Positions 22,544-32,037 of a stretch of 39,400 nucleotides of DNA are shown here, one piece after another; the first letter of the stretch is position 1; every line of letters starts with the position of its first letter. A program made the translations under genes and the position numbers. The stretch is taken from positions 1 through 39,400 of the forward strand of contig MSJI02000292.1 of the NCBI GenBank assembly GCA_001931905.2, written 5' to 3'. The stretch is from Cladosporium sp. IMV 00045. Its lineage: Eukaryota > Ascomycota > Dothideomycetes > Cladosporiales > Cladosporiaceae. A model generated the notes under the pieces. The model was not told the DNA's origin, made no database searches, and was given only the letters and a program-made list of their open reading frames with translations.

Positions 22544-24214
22544 TCACCAATAACCCGGACACTCCACACCCTCCACCCGTCCCTCTCCCCTCGCATCAAC
22601 CACAAGCGCACTAAGCCTCCCGCCACCCACACAAGCAGAATCCAACCCTTTGCTCCAGCGCTTAATCCTCAAGCCACCTTTCGCATCATGTCCGTAAACG
22701 ACGACGTGAGGCGTTTCTTCCTCCTTCCTCTCCTTCTTCTTCTTCCCCTTGCCACTCACATCAACCCCACCAGAAACAAGCGAATCATACCTCCCCCTGA
22801 CATCCTCCCACATCCCGCCCCAAACACCGCCCTCCCTCCTCCCCTTATCGCCGCGCAAAACCACCCCCCTCGCGCCCTGCGCGGGCGACGGCGTGGCGAA
22901 TTTGCGGAAATCCTTGGTCGACTTCCCGCGGAACAGGTGCTCGTTGTACCAGTTCCAGACGTTGCGCCAGGGTTTGTTGTGGCGGCCGACTTTCTTGCCG
23001 CGCTTGCCGGCGCGATCGGCCGAGGGGACGTGGGATTTGGCGTGCAGGGAGCGCATGTTGGTGACGAAGTAGGGGTCTTGGTTGGCGAGGGGGAGGGCGG
23101 GGACGAGGCCTGCGTGGACGACGAGGAGGGGCTCGGCGATGGGTGAGTCCGGGCTGGAGTCTGGTTTGGAGGCTTGGGGGAGGGCGCGGATGCGCAGGAT
23201 GAGGGGCATGGATTGGATGTAGCGGAGGTGGCGGGCGTGGAGTTTCTTGAGGGTGCGCGCGTCGCGGTGTGCGATGTTGGTGGTGCTGGCGAGGGCGTCG
23301 GTAGTGGAGAAGAGGGAGGGGAGGGAGGAGGCGGGGGATTGCGCGTAGGTGTCGTAGACAGTTTTTGCCGTGTGAATTATGCGGTCTTCGTGGTTGCCGC
23401 GGACGCTTGTGGCGTTGAGGTGGATTAGGTGGTCGAGTACGCCGGCGCTGTGGGGGCCTTTGTTGATCGTGTCGCCGGTGGCGATTAAGTGGTCTGTTTG
23501 CGGGTTGAATTGGACTTTATCCAGGAGGGCGAACAGCTCGTCTCGGCAGCCGTGGATGTCTCCGACAAAAATGAGGCGTCTCTCACCGTGCGGATCGTGC
23601 TTGCCGCCAGGGATGAATCGCTCGTCCAAGTCCTGGATCTTGACTGCGCCGTGCTGATACTCGCCTCCCTTGGAAATACCGATGGTGTTGAGTTTAATCT
23701 CCCCGTCTTCCACAGGGTTCATGAAGCCGCCTCGCATGCGCTCATCGACAATCTCCGGGTATAGCATCCAGTTGACGAAAGACAGGAAGACCAGCACGAG
23801 CGCGGCAAAGACCGCCATCACCGTCAAGCCCTGCCGTGATCGCGCATATGCTCTTGTTTTGCTCACCAAGCTGCGCTCGTCGTCCAGTGTGCAGCAGTTG
23901 TAGGAGTCCTCCTCGTAGTCCGAGTCGTCTTCATCATCGTCCTCATACATGTATGCATCTCCCTGGTCGCGATAGCTCTGCGGGAATTTCTCGTCGTGGT
24001 ATTCTTCGGGCGGTTGACTTAGGAGCGGCTGGCGCACAATAGGCTTTTCTGCAAGATAGGGGTGTAAAGGGAGAGGTTGTTGCGATTCCCTGTCGGTAGC
24101 AGCAGCGCGATCCTGCTGCTGCGCCAGAAGACGGGTTTGGACGTCGTGGAGAGGCGTCTCGTCGTCGTCATCGTCTGCAGGAGAGTCGCTGTAGCGGTGG
24201 TAGTTGGAAGCCAT
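22544..24214 (-). CDS. ppn2: Ppn2-like vacuolar endopolyphosphatase (calcineurin-type metallophosphatase)
   Basis: Single exon of 556 residues, ATG at 24214 and stop at 22544-22546. Residues 1-128 are acidic and disordered (YEDDDEDDSDYEEDS around 90-104). One membrane anchor follows at about 129-152 (TVMAVFAALVLVFLSFVNWM), and then a lumenal phosphatase domain. The five metal-binding motifs of PPP-type phosphatases are visible: GDIHGC at 218-223, GDTINKGP at 247-254, RGNHEDR at 272-278, VVHAGLVP, and VVYGHDAKGG near the C-terminus. This type II architecture and the GDIHGC/GDTINKGP variants match yeast Ppn2, a metal-dependent endopolyphosphatase delivered to the vacuole lumen that cuts long polyphosphate. 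Protein phosphatase activity is the alternative reading. Confidence 0.88.
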   Translation of the reverse strand: MASNYHRYSDSPADDDDDETPLHDVQTRLLAQQQDRAAATDRESQQPLPLHPYLAEKPIVRQPLLSQPPEEYHDEKFPQSYRDQGDAYMYEDDDEDDSDYEEDSYNCCTLDDERSLVSKTRAYARSRQGLTVMAVFAALVLVFLSFVNWMLYPEIVDERMRGGFMNPVEDGEIKLNTIGISKGGEYQHGAVKIQDLDERFIPGGKHDPHGERRLIFVGDIHGCRDELFALLDKVQFNPQTDHLIATGDTINKGPHSAGVLDHLIHLNATSVRGNHEDRIIHTAKTVYDTYAQSPASSLPSLFSTTDALASTTNIAHRDARTLKKLHARHLRYIQSMPLILRIRALPQASKPDSSPDSPIAEPLLVVHAGLVPALPLANQDPYFVTNMRSLHAKSHVPSADRAGKRGKKVGRHNKPWRNVWNWYNEHLFRGKSTKDFRKFATPSPAQGARGVVLRGDKGRREGGVWGGMWEDVRGRYDSLVSGGVDVSGKGKKKKERKEEETPHVVVYGHDAKGGLRIKRWSKGLDSACVGGGRLSALVVDARGEGRVEGVECPGYW

Positions 24215-24731
24215 TATGTTGCTGCCTGTACCCTCTCAACAATACATGTGCCGCGACAGCAATGGCGTGGTGCGTAGAGTATTGTCGCGGAAGTAGCAAG
24301 TATTTTGTTTCTTTGTTGACAATCCCAAGAGATCGACTTCGATTCTCCCAAGGCTGAAGGGTTGCGTAAGGTTCACCACGCTAGGGCTGGGCTGCAGGGG
24401 CAAAGCCGGGAAAACGGGTCTTTTGATCCAAGAAAGGTCGCCGCGGCTATTTCTGGGGATTATCGATGATCTTGATCATCGTTGATGTGAGAATCAACAC
24501 CTCGGTGGTTGCGGGCAAATCTACGTGTGTCTCTCACACTCACGCAGCTTACACGGTGTATTCACTACAGCACGGCATCTCTTCTTTCACTTGCTTATAA
24601 GCGACTGTCAACTATGACCAGCAAGAATGAAGCGTCACATGAGATCACGAAAATACAATGCACATCAAAACATATCTCAAAGACGCCCATGAGCATTTAT
24701 CCGTATTTCATTTAAACCAACTACCAGCCCT
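24215..24731. other. Promoter region of the ppn2-like gene and 3' flank of xylose reductase
   Basis: 520 bp between two minus-strand genes. It contains the 18-bp dyad listed separately and no ORF. Confidence 0.5.
24464..24481. promoter_or_regulatory. 8+2+8 perfect dyad upstream of the ppn2-like gene
   Basis: CGATGATC-TT-GATCATCG has perfect 8-bp arms and lies 250 bp upstream of the ppn2-like start codon. The symmetry suggests a site for a dimeric regulator, or a chance hairpin. I cannot name the factor. Confidence 0.4.
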
Positions 24732-25777
24732 CTAAGCAAAAATAGGGATATTGAAACCATACTGCGAGCGCGCAAAGTCAGCAAACCATCGTCAAGAACA
24801 AGCACAGCAGGACTCCCGTCATAACCGCAGAGAGGTAAACTCACATTCGTCGGGTTGTTGAACCTCAACCCCTTGTCCAAACCACTGATTTGCTTCACCT
24901 CATCCTCCTTCAAATCGAAACCGCACACATCCAAATTCTGCGCCAGACGGGCCTGGTTGTTGCTCTTAGGAATAACAGCAACACCGCGCTGCGTGGACCA
25001 GCGCAGCAGGACCTGCGCGGGGGTTTTGCCATGGGAGTCCGCGATGCGCTTGACGACGTCGTGCTCGAAGAGCAGCGGGGTGTCGTGCGCTTTTTGCATG
25101 TTGAGCTCGAGGAAGGACAGCGGGCCGAAGGAGCTGTAGGCCGTAACGGCGATGCCGCGCTCCTTGCACAACTTGAGCAGCGGCTCCTGCGTGAGGTAGG
25201 GATGGTGCTCGATCTGCAGGGTTTGCGGGGGGTGTTTGGCGTAGCGGAAGAGGTCGAGGAGGAGCGCGCCGTTGTAGTTGCTGATGCCGATGGATTTGAT
25301 CAGGCCGGCGGTGTAGAGTTCTTCCATGGCGTGGTAGGTTTCCTCGAGCGTGGCGTTGCCGAGCTCGACTTTCTCGCCTTCGTAGAAGAAGCCTGGCGGG
25401 TAGCGCACGGAGGGGTCGACGTACTTCAGGCTGATGGGGAAGTGGATCACGTAGAGGTCGAAGTAGTCGATGCCCCAGTCGGCGAGCTGTTTCTTGCAGA
25501 TGGGCGCCACGCGCTCTTTGTCGTGGAAGGAGTTCCACAGCTTGGAGACGATGAACAGGTCCTCACGCTTTACGATTCCCTCGTCAATGGCGCGCTTGAC
25601 GCCCTGACCGGCCTCGACCTCATTGCCATAGTCGGCAGCACCGTCGAACAAGCGGTAGCCGGTCTTGATGGCGTTGTAGACCTGATCGGCGCAGGTGTCG
25701 TTGTTGACCTTCCACAGACCGAAGCCGACGATGGGCATTTCGCGGCCATTGTTGAGCTTGACGTTGGGGACGGACAT
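24732..25777 (-). CDS. xyl1: NAD(P)H-dependent D-xylose reductase (aldo-keto reductase)
   Basis: Exons 25777-24845 and 24761-24732 give 320 residues. The second exon encodes only YGFNIPIFA and the stop, after a GTGAGT...CGCAG intron. Reading through the intron instead gives a nonsense tail. The enzyme reduces D-xylose to xylitol in the cytosol, the first step of fungal pentose catabolism, and also accepts L-arabinose. The catalytic tetrad is Asp45, Tyr50, Lys79 and His112 ([24 protein letters not shown]). The coenzyme-binding IPKSN...R motif is at 269-277. The C-terminal FNIPIFA and total length match family members. The start at 25777 matches the usual N-terminus ([19 protein letters not shown]). 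An in-frame upstream exon could extend it (see 25778-26093). Confidence 0.96.
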
Positions 25778-26093
25778 TTTGGCAGCAGTAGCAAATGTTC
25801 TATGTGTGGTATATGGTGATTTTACTTGATGAGCAGCTGAAGCTGGCTGTAGGTGGCGATGGACGAGTGCTGTGCGTCGGACGGGGACAGAAAGTCGCGG
25901 AGGGAGAAGGGCGGTGGATCTGTTAGAAATAGTAAAAAAGCAACACAGGTCAGCAGACGGGCTCATCAATGGCGAGGCGGCAAATGTTTCTTATAGGAAA
26001 CCGTGGCAGATGGGACGGAAACAGCCCAAATCAGTCTAGACCGCGCGCGGAGCTATCGTACCTGAATGGCAAAGACAACCTCGACAGTGACAT
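25778..26093 (-). other. Predicted upstream exon adding a presequence-like N-terminus to xylose reductase
   Basis: On the minus strand an ATG at 26093-26091 (A at -3) opens 32 coding bases to 26062. These are followed by a 142-base candidate intron (GTACGA donor, GCTGAC branch point about 30 nt before a CAG acceptor at 25920). Splicing to 25919 is in frame with the reductase ATG at 25777 and adds 58 residues. They contain 7 Arg, 2 Lys and no Asp or Glu, many Ser/Leu/Ala, and end HRTFATAAK, where R-T-F followed by A fits the R-3 mitochondrial processing pattern. Without splicing, the upstream ATG meets a stop after about 20 codons. Splice usage is inferred, not seen. Confidence 0.55.
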
Positions 26094-27183
26094 GATGGCG
26101 GAACTAAGGTTGGGTATGCAGCAGGATTATGGAAAAGCAAGCAAATAGGCATTTCTGCCGGCGTCTGGCGGGCGTTATAAGCAGCCGCGTGATGGTCAAC
26201 GACTGCCGGCTGATTTGAGCGAGCGGAAGCAATTCCCAGGAGGCCGTGGAAGGGCTATCATGGTGCCTCGGGTGGGTCTATACCGAGAGCAGATGGTCCA
26301 TTCATCACGAAGAGTGGGGCATTGCAAGTGAAAGTGGGATGGTATGGTGGGGTTGAGGAAGGGCAGAGGGAGATCCGCAAACCTTCACAGATTCAGGCTA
26401 ATGAGCGAATCCAGCCTCCAGGGCTTTGTATTTTTGCTTTTTGCCTACTTGGCCGTGCACGGGATACCTGATGGGAGACTCGAGCCGATGGCCAATGTCA
26501 CATGTAAACGATTGTACATGATATAATACATGCCGGATTGTGTTGGAGTTTTTCATAAGGCACCTACCATGTACATCTAAGAGGGCCTTCTTTCTATCAT
26601 TTAGTGTTTCGCATCATCGTCATTGACATGATGGAGCATCACGTTTCTTCTTACATATATGCAGGACGCTCATGTAATTCCTTCTATTACCCAGCATTGA
26701 AAGATGCTCTACCATCTGGGAAAAACAGGCAGTCACGTTGGGACCGAACAGGGAAGGAAGATGACAAAATGTAGTCTACCCACCCAACAACATTCGCAAC
26801 TAAACGAGACAAGGACAAATCACAGCAAAAGACGTAAAGTCATTCATTCGCATTCAATCATTAATTCTTGTCTTTCGTAAAGCATTCAGAGGGGAGCCAA
26901 AAGCTCTCTTCCCGATTTCCTCTCCAAGTCTGACTCTGATCGTACAAATACAAAACTCACCCGGAGAAGAAAGAGGCTCAATCCGCCTCGCTCTCCCTTC
27001 TGTCTTCTCTCTCGCATTCTATCACACAGACTCACACATCTCTCTTTCACATCTCTCACACATGCAAAGCTTTCCATTCCCGATCGCAGAAGTCTCCAAA
27101 CCCAAACCCAAACCAAAATCCAACACAGAAGAGGAGGAAAAGGCCGAGAAAAGTCACCAAATCCAAGGAGGAGAACAAAACCC
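26094..27183. other. Promoter region of xylose reductase and 3' flank of the 1093-residue gene
   Basis: About 1.1 kb without a convincing gene. GGCTAA at 26396-26401 resembles the XlnR-type core site. Two GTGGGG matches to the CreA consensus SYGGRG lie at 26314-26319 and 26347-26352. These motifs are short, so each alone is weak. AT-rich CATGTA/TACATG pairs occur at 26495-26575. Confidence 0.4.
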
Positions 27184-30100
27184 TCACCTCCCGCCCCTGC
27201 CATCACGACTACGCAACTCATCCAAGAAGCTGATGACCTGATCCAAAGCCAGTGCGGAAGCTCCCTCACTCGCACCTGCACCTGCACTTGCACCTGCAGG
27301 AGTACCGCCCACGACTCTCCTCTCCTGCTGCTGCAACAAAGCCGCATCTCCAACATCAACGCGCTCCTGCGCAGCATGGTGATAACTTCCCGTCTGAGTC
27401 AGAGAGCCTTGCGGTGCATAAGACTGGGCGGTGGGCTGGAAAGTCGACGGGGGAAGAGAAGCAGGCGAGGGATCAGGGCTGCTTTCGTCGCCAGTCGTGT
27501 CTTCGTCTGCAGTTGTAGTCGAGGCAGTGGTACTGCTCTGCTGCAAAAGCTCCTGCAAATCCTCGCGCAGCGACGTCATTTCGTCCTGTTGAGTCTGCAT
27601 GCGGGCGAAGAGGGCTTGGATGCGGGAGCGGTGTTGAGCAGTCTCTTCGGTGCTGCTGATTGCTGGGGGCACGGTGGTGGTCGTGGGTGCCTCTGGGCCG
27701 GAGCAAAAGAGGCGGACATTCTGTTTCAGTTCCTCGACTTGGGCGCGCAGACGTGCGATTTCTTCCTGTTGCGTTTCGATGGCGTTGAGTTTCTGATCAA
27801 GTAGAGTTGTGTCCAGGCTGCCTGGGTTTGCTGGTTGAAGGGACTTGGGCTCCTGCTTTGGCTGGGGCTCATGCTCTCCAGCTTCTTCTTCTTCTTCATC
27901 TTCTTCTTCCTCCTCCTGTAGCATTGCACCAGAAGCACCCAGACCAAGCCCTACCGTGGACTCACGGCCGTGCTTCTGCGGCTCAGCAATCGGCTTATAC
28001 AAAAAATCTTCCGGAATGGTATTGGAAAAGGTGCGCTGAACGCCCGGCGGGATTGAAGGCGCATTAGTGAAAACGTCGACGTTGCTGCGACGCGAGATGG
28101 GGGACCCGGTGCGTTTGAAATCCTCAATGCGAGCGCGGCTGCGTGACGGGGTGATCGTCTTGTCTGTATCAGGAGTCTGGTACGGTGAAAGCTGCGCGCC
28201 GGCGCTGGCGTTAGCGGTGGTGTGTCTCTTCTTCCCGGTGCGCGTAGGTGAGGGAGGCACGTAGGTGGAAGCGGGCAAGTTGACGTGCAAAGGGGAGACT
28301 TTGGTGCTGGCACGCTGCTCGTCGTAGTTGCGCGGGGAGAGTTGAGAGAGGTCAATGTCGCCCATGAAACTGGCGCAGAGGGCGGTGATGGAGTCGCGGT
28401 TGGATGAGCTGCTGTGCTCGCGGGAGTGGGTGTGGCGCTGGGCGGGGGATCGATGCTTGCGCTCAGGTGTGTGGTAGGTGGAGTTGCCGCGGGTGGGACG
28501 CTTCTTCGAGGGCGTTGATGGGATCTTTGAGTCATCTGACTGGCGCTTGGCCTTACTCGATCCCTCTTTTGCGATGGGGAGAGGCGTGCCAGACAGAGTC
28601 GAGCGCTTGAAAGTCGCCGGGAAAACAGGCGTATGCTGGCGCAACTCGGGCGATTCATGAGCACCAGTATTAGAGTAGATACTGGGAGAGTAGAGGGCCT
28701 CCGGCTCCTCTTTGCGGTAGTAGTTCTCCGGCAGTTGAGTGAGTCCCTCCAGTCCAAAGTCATCTGCGACCTTCTTGATCTCATCGATTGAGCGCTCTGC
28801 TTTGAGATCAGCGTAGTAAGAGCCCGCCAGGGAGTAGATACTCGGCTGCTTGACGAGCGTCGGAGCATTCTTGTGCGCAACGCCACCGAACTTGGTCGGA
28901 CTCGAACGGCCATCTGCCTCACCCATCAGCTTGGCAATATCGCCAAAGGGAGTGTCGTCGTCGAGGAACTTCGGGCGGATCGGTGAGCTGAGCTTGGAGT
29001 GCGGGAGCTGTGCCATCTCCTTCTTTGGAGTAACGAGCTTGCTCGGAGTCAGCTCTTTCTTCGGTGTGAACTTGCGCTGGGCGTCAATCGTGCGTTGCTC
29101 GGAGGCCTGCATGTGGAGCTTCATGATTTGGCGAGCTCTCTCTTGGAGATCGAGGGCTTTCTCTTTCTCTTTCTCTTTCTCTTTCTCTTTCTCTTTATCT
29201 TTCTCTTTATCTTTCTCTCTATCTTTCTCCTGCGGGGGCGTGTTTTTCGCGGGAGGCGTGGGTGGCATAGTACGGTCGAAGTACTGCAAGCTCTGGGAGC
29301 GACCGACACCACAGGCGCTGGCGTCCTTCTTGCCGTCGTTGTTGCCAACTTGGTCCTGGTTGTTGAGAGACATGGTGCGCTTGCCGGAAACACGGACGTC
29401 GTAGATGGGGTCGGAGACAGAAGTGGTAGCTGTGTTAGGCGCAGCATCAGCATGGTCATCACGCCTCTTGACCGAGACTTCGTTGCTGAAATCAAACGGA
29501 TTGCCAATGGTCGGACCGCTAGGCACCGGCTTGCGTGAGAAGCTCGATTTGAGGCTTTCAAAGTTCGGGATGCGGTTCTTTTTGGATGGCGAGCGAGCCG
29601 GGACGTTGGACTGCGAAGAGGATGAAGAAGTTCCCAAGACGGCTTTGGGCTTAGGCGGAAGCGCCTCGCCACCACCGTAACCGCGCTCAATGCCAGACGA
29701 AGTAGGGATGGTCGAGGGAGCAGCGCGCGAGCTTGAGAAGCCAAGCTTGCCGAAGAAGCCTTTCCTCGGACTCTTTGCAGCCTCGCCGCTGATCAAAGGC
29801 GTGTCGGAGAAGCCAATCCTTCTCCTCCTGGGAGTCTCCTGGCCAGCGAGCCTGCTGAACTCCGTTGCGGAACCGCCAATCTTGGGCGTGTACTTGTAGA
29901 CAGGCGTGTGCTCGACATCGCTCTCGGACTGCCTCTGCGTCGCTTGCTCGCGCTGGCCTTCCATGTACCCGCGCACAGTAGGATTAGAGTGCGAAGAATG
30001 CTCGGGGAAGAAATCGCGACGAGGCGTGGTGGGAGTTTGCGCTCTCTGCAAGGGAGGCGCCATTGCGCCGACGTCAGTGTCGCTCGTAGACTGCATTGAG

Positions 30101-30465
30101 GACTCCAAATCAAAACCCGGGCGGTTGGCAGGGTGGGTGGCGGACGGGGGAGGCACGTCGCGTCTCTCCATGGTGCGTTGCTGTTGTTGTTGTTGTTGTT
30201 GTTGTTGTTGGTAGAATGCGTTGCTGCGCAGCCGGTGCTCCTCGACGCGGGCGGCTTGGAGCGCAAATGCGTTTGGCCCCGGAGTGACGGGGCGGGGTGG
30301 CGCAGGCCGCGGCGCCCCGAGTCGCTCAGAGTCCGACGACTCTGGCGACTCTGGGATGTCGGGCAGCATCCTCCCCCTGATGCTGCTGTTGATGCTGCTG
30401 TTGTTGCTGCCGCTGCCGCCGGCGGCTCTGTTGTTGTTGCGGCTGCTGGGGCGCGCGGGCGCCAT
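27184..30465 (-). CDS. Large disordered Ser/Pro-rich protein with Cdk-type sites and C-terminal coiled coils
   Basis: Single exon of 1093 residues, ATG at 30465 and TGA at 27186-27184. I do not recognise the family. Visible features: an 11-residue poly-Gln at 86-96, coded mainly by CAA; a Lys/Glu/Asp alternating tract at about 410-437; an acidic tract at about 850-866; and two coiled-coil segments at about 885-915 (LDQKLNAIETQQEEIARLR and onward) and 945-980 (RIQALFARMQTQQDEMTSL and onward). At least a dozen full S/T-P-x-K/R sites are spread along the chain (for example ETPRRRR, KSPRKG, RSPSKK, FTPKKE, VTPKKE, SPTKFG, STPSKKR, SPTRTG). A more ordered stretch lies at about 535-590 (SIYSLAGSYYADLKAERSI and onward). 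This pattern suits a cell-cycle-regulated scaffold or cytoskeletal protein, but that is inference. Confidence 0.8.
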   Translation of the reverse strand: MAPARPSSRNNNRAAGGSGSNNSSINSSIRGRMLPDIPESPESSDSERLGAPRPAPPRPVTPGPNAFALQAARVEEHRLRSNAFYQQQQQQQQQQQRTMERRDVPPPSATHPANRPGFDLESSMQSTSDTDVGAMAPPLQRAQTPTTPRRDFFPEHSSHSNPTVRGYMEGQREQATQRQSESDVEHTPVYKYTPKIGGSATEFSRLAGQETPRRRRIGFSDTPLISGEAAKSPRKGFFGKLGFSSSRAAPSTIPTSSGIERGYGGGEALPPKPKAVLGTSSSSSQSNVPARSPSKKNRIPNFESLKSSFSRKPVPSGPTIGNPFDFSNEVSVKRRDDHADAAPNTATTSVSDPIYDVRVSGKRTMSLNNQDQVGNNDGKKDASACGVGRSQSLQYFDRTMPPTPPAKNTPPQEKDREKDKEKDKEKEKEKEKEKEKALDLQERARQIMKLHMQASEQRTIDAQRKFTPKKELTPSKLVTPKKEMAQLPHSKLSSPIRPKFLDDDTPFGDIAKLMGEADGRSSPTKFGGVAHKNAPTLVKQPSIYSLAGSYYADLKAERSIDEIKKVADDFGLEGLTQLPENYYRKEEPEALYSPSIYSNTGAHESPELRQHTPVFPATFKRSTLSGTPLPIAKEGSSKAKRQSDDSKIPSTPSKKRPTRGNSTYHTPERKHRSPAQRHTHSREHSSSSNRDSITALCASFMGDIDLSQLSPRNYDEQRASTKVSPLHVNLPASTYVPPSPTRTGKKRHTTANASAGAQLSPYQTPDTDKTITPSRSRARIEDFKRTGSPISRRSNVDVFTNAPSIPPGVQRTFSNTIPEDFLYKPIAEPQKHGRESTVGLGLGASGAMLQEEEEEDEEEEEAGEHEPQPKQEPKSLQPANPGSLDTTLLDQKLNAIETQQEEIARLRAQVEELKQNVRLFCSGPEAPTTTTVPPAISSTEETAQHRSRIQALFARMQTQQDEMTSLREDLQELLQQSSTTASTTTADEDTTGDESSPDPSPASLPPSTFQPTAQSYAPQGSLTQTGSYHHAAQERVDVGDAALLQQQERRVVGGTPAGASAGAGASEGASALALDQVISFLDELRSRDGRGGR
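30178..30210. repeat. CAA/CAG trinucleotide repeat coding poly-Gln
   Basis: Eleven codons, ten CAA and one CAG on the minus strand, code for residues 86-96 of the 1093-residue protein. Confidence 0.95.
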
Positions 30466-31115
30466 GGTGAGGTGAGGTGAGGGAGGGGAGGCTGGAGACG
30501 AGGTAATGTCGTCGGCGGAGATGCTGCTGCACTGCGAGGCTGTTAGTAACTCTCAATGGTTGCAATTGCAACAATAACAAGAGAATGTGAGGTATCACCA
30601 CGAGAAAGGCGGACCCGACACGGCAGTGCAGATTGTGTGGCAGACGACGAAGGTGAAGAAAAAGAAAAAAGAGCAGGAAGTCAAGCTTCACTCGACCTCA
30701 TTGACACCATCCAATCTCGCCTCAGGCCTCCATGCATTCGCAATCTACTACTCATAACTCCTCAACGGTTCGATTGTACCCTACTGTTGACAGAGACTTG
30801 CATGTGATCAGAAGAACCATTTTCCCATTCAATTGGCTGCTAAGGGGGGTGATATCAAAAGTACTCAAGGGAATAAAGAGATCAAGAAGGCAAAACCAAA
30901 AAAGGGGGAGACGAGACGGCACTGTACCGTTTTCTCTCGGCCAGACCTCCATCCTCGTTTAAGGAACGCCGCGCAGAAGGGGTAATCTTTGTTGTTGTTG
31001 TCGTTGTGAAAGTGATATTTTTGGTGAAGAAGGGGGATGGTATGCTGGAAGGTCATCGAGCAACATGATGTTGGCAGGCTTCAAAGCGGCTCGTGTCCTA
31101 TGCTTTGGAAACCGG
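30466..31115. other. Intergenic between the 1093-residue gene start and cdc42 3' end
   Basis: 650 bp, both flanking genes on the minus strand. I see no ORF, RNA gene or repeat of note. Confidence 0.5.

Positions 31116-32037
<922 letters not shown>

Noticed and set aside
24677..24844. C-terminal extension of xylose reductase by reading past 24845
   Set aside because: The frame runs into a GTGAGT intron; splicing restores the family ending FNIPIFA.
24890..25819. 309-codon plus-strand frame opposite xylose reductase
   Set aside because: Antisense shadow created by the GC-rich third positions of the reductase gene.
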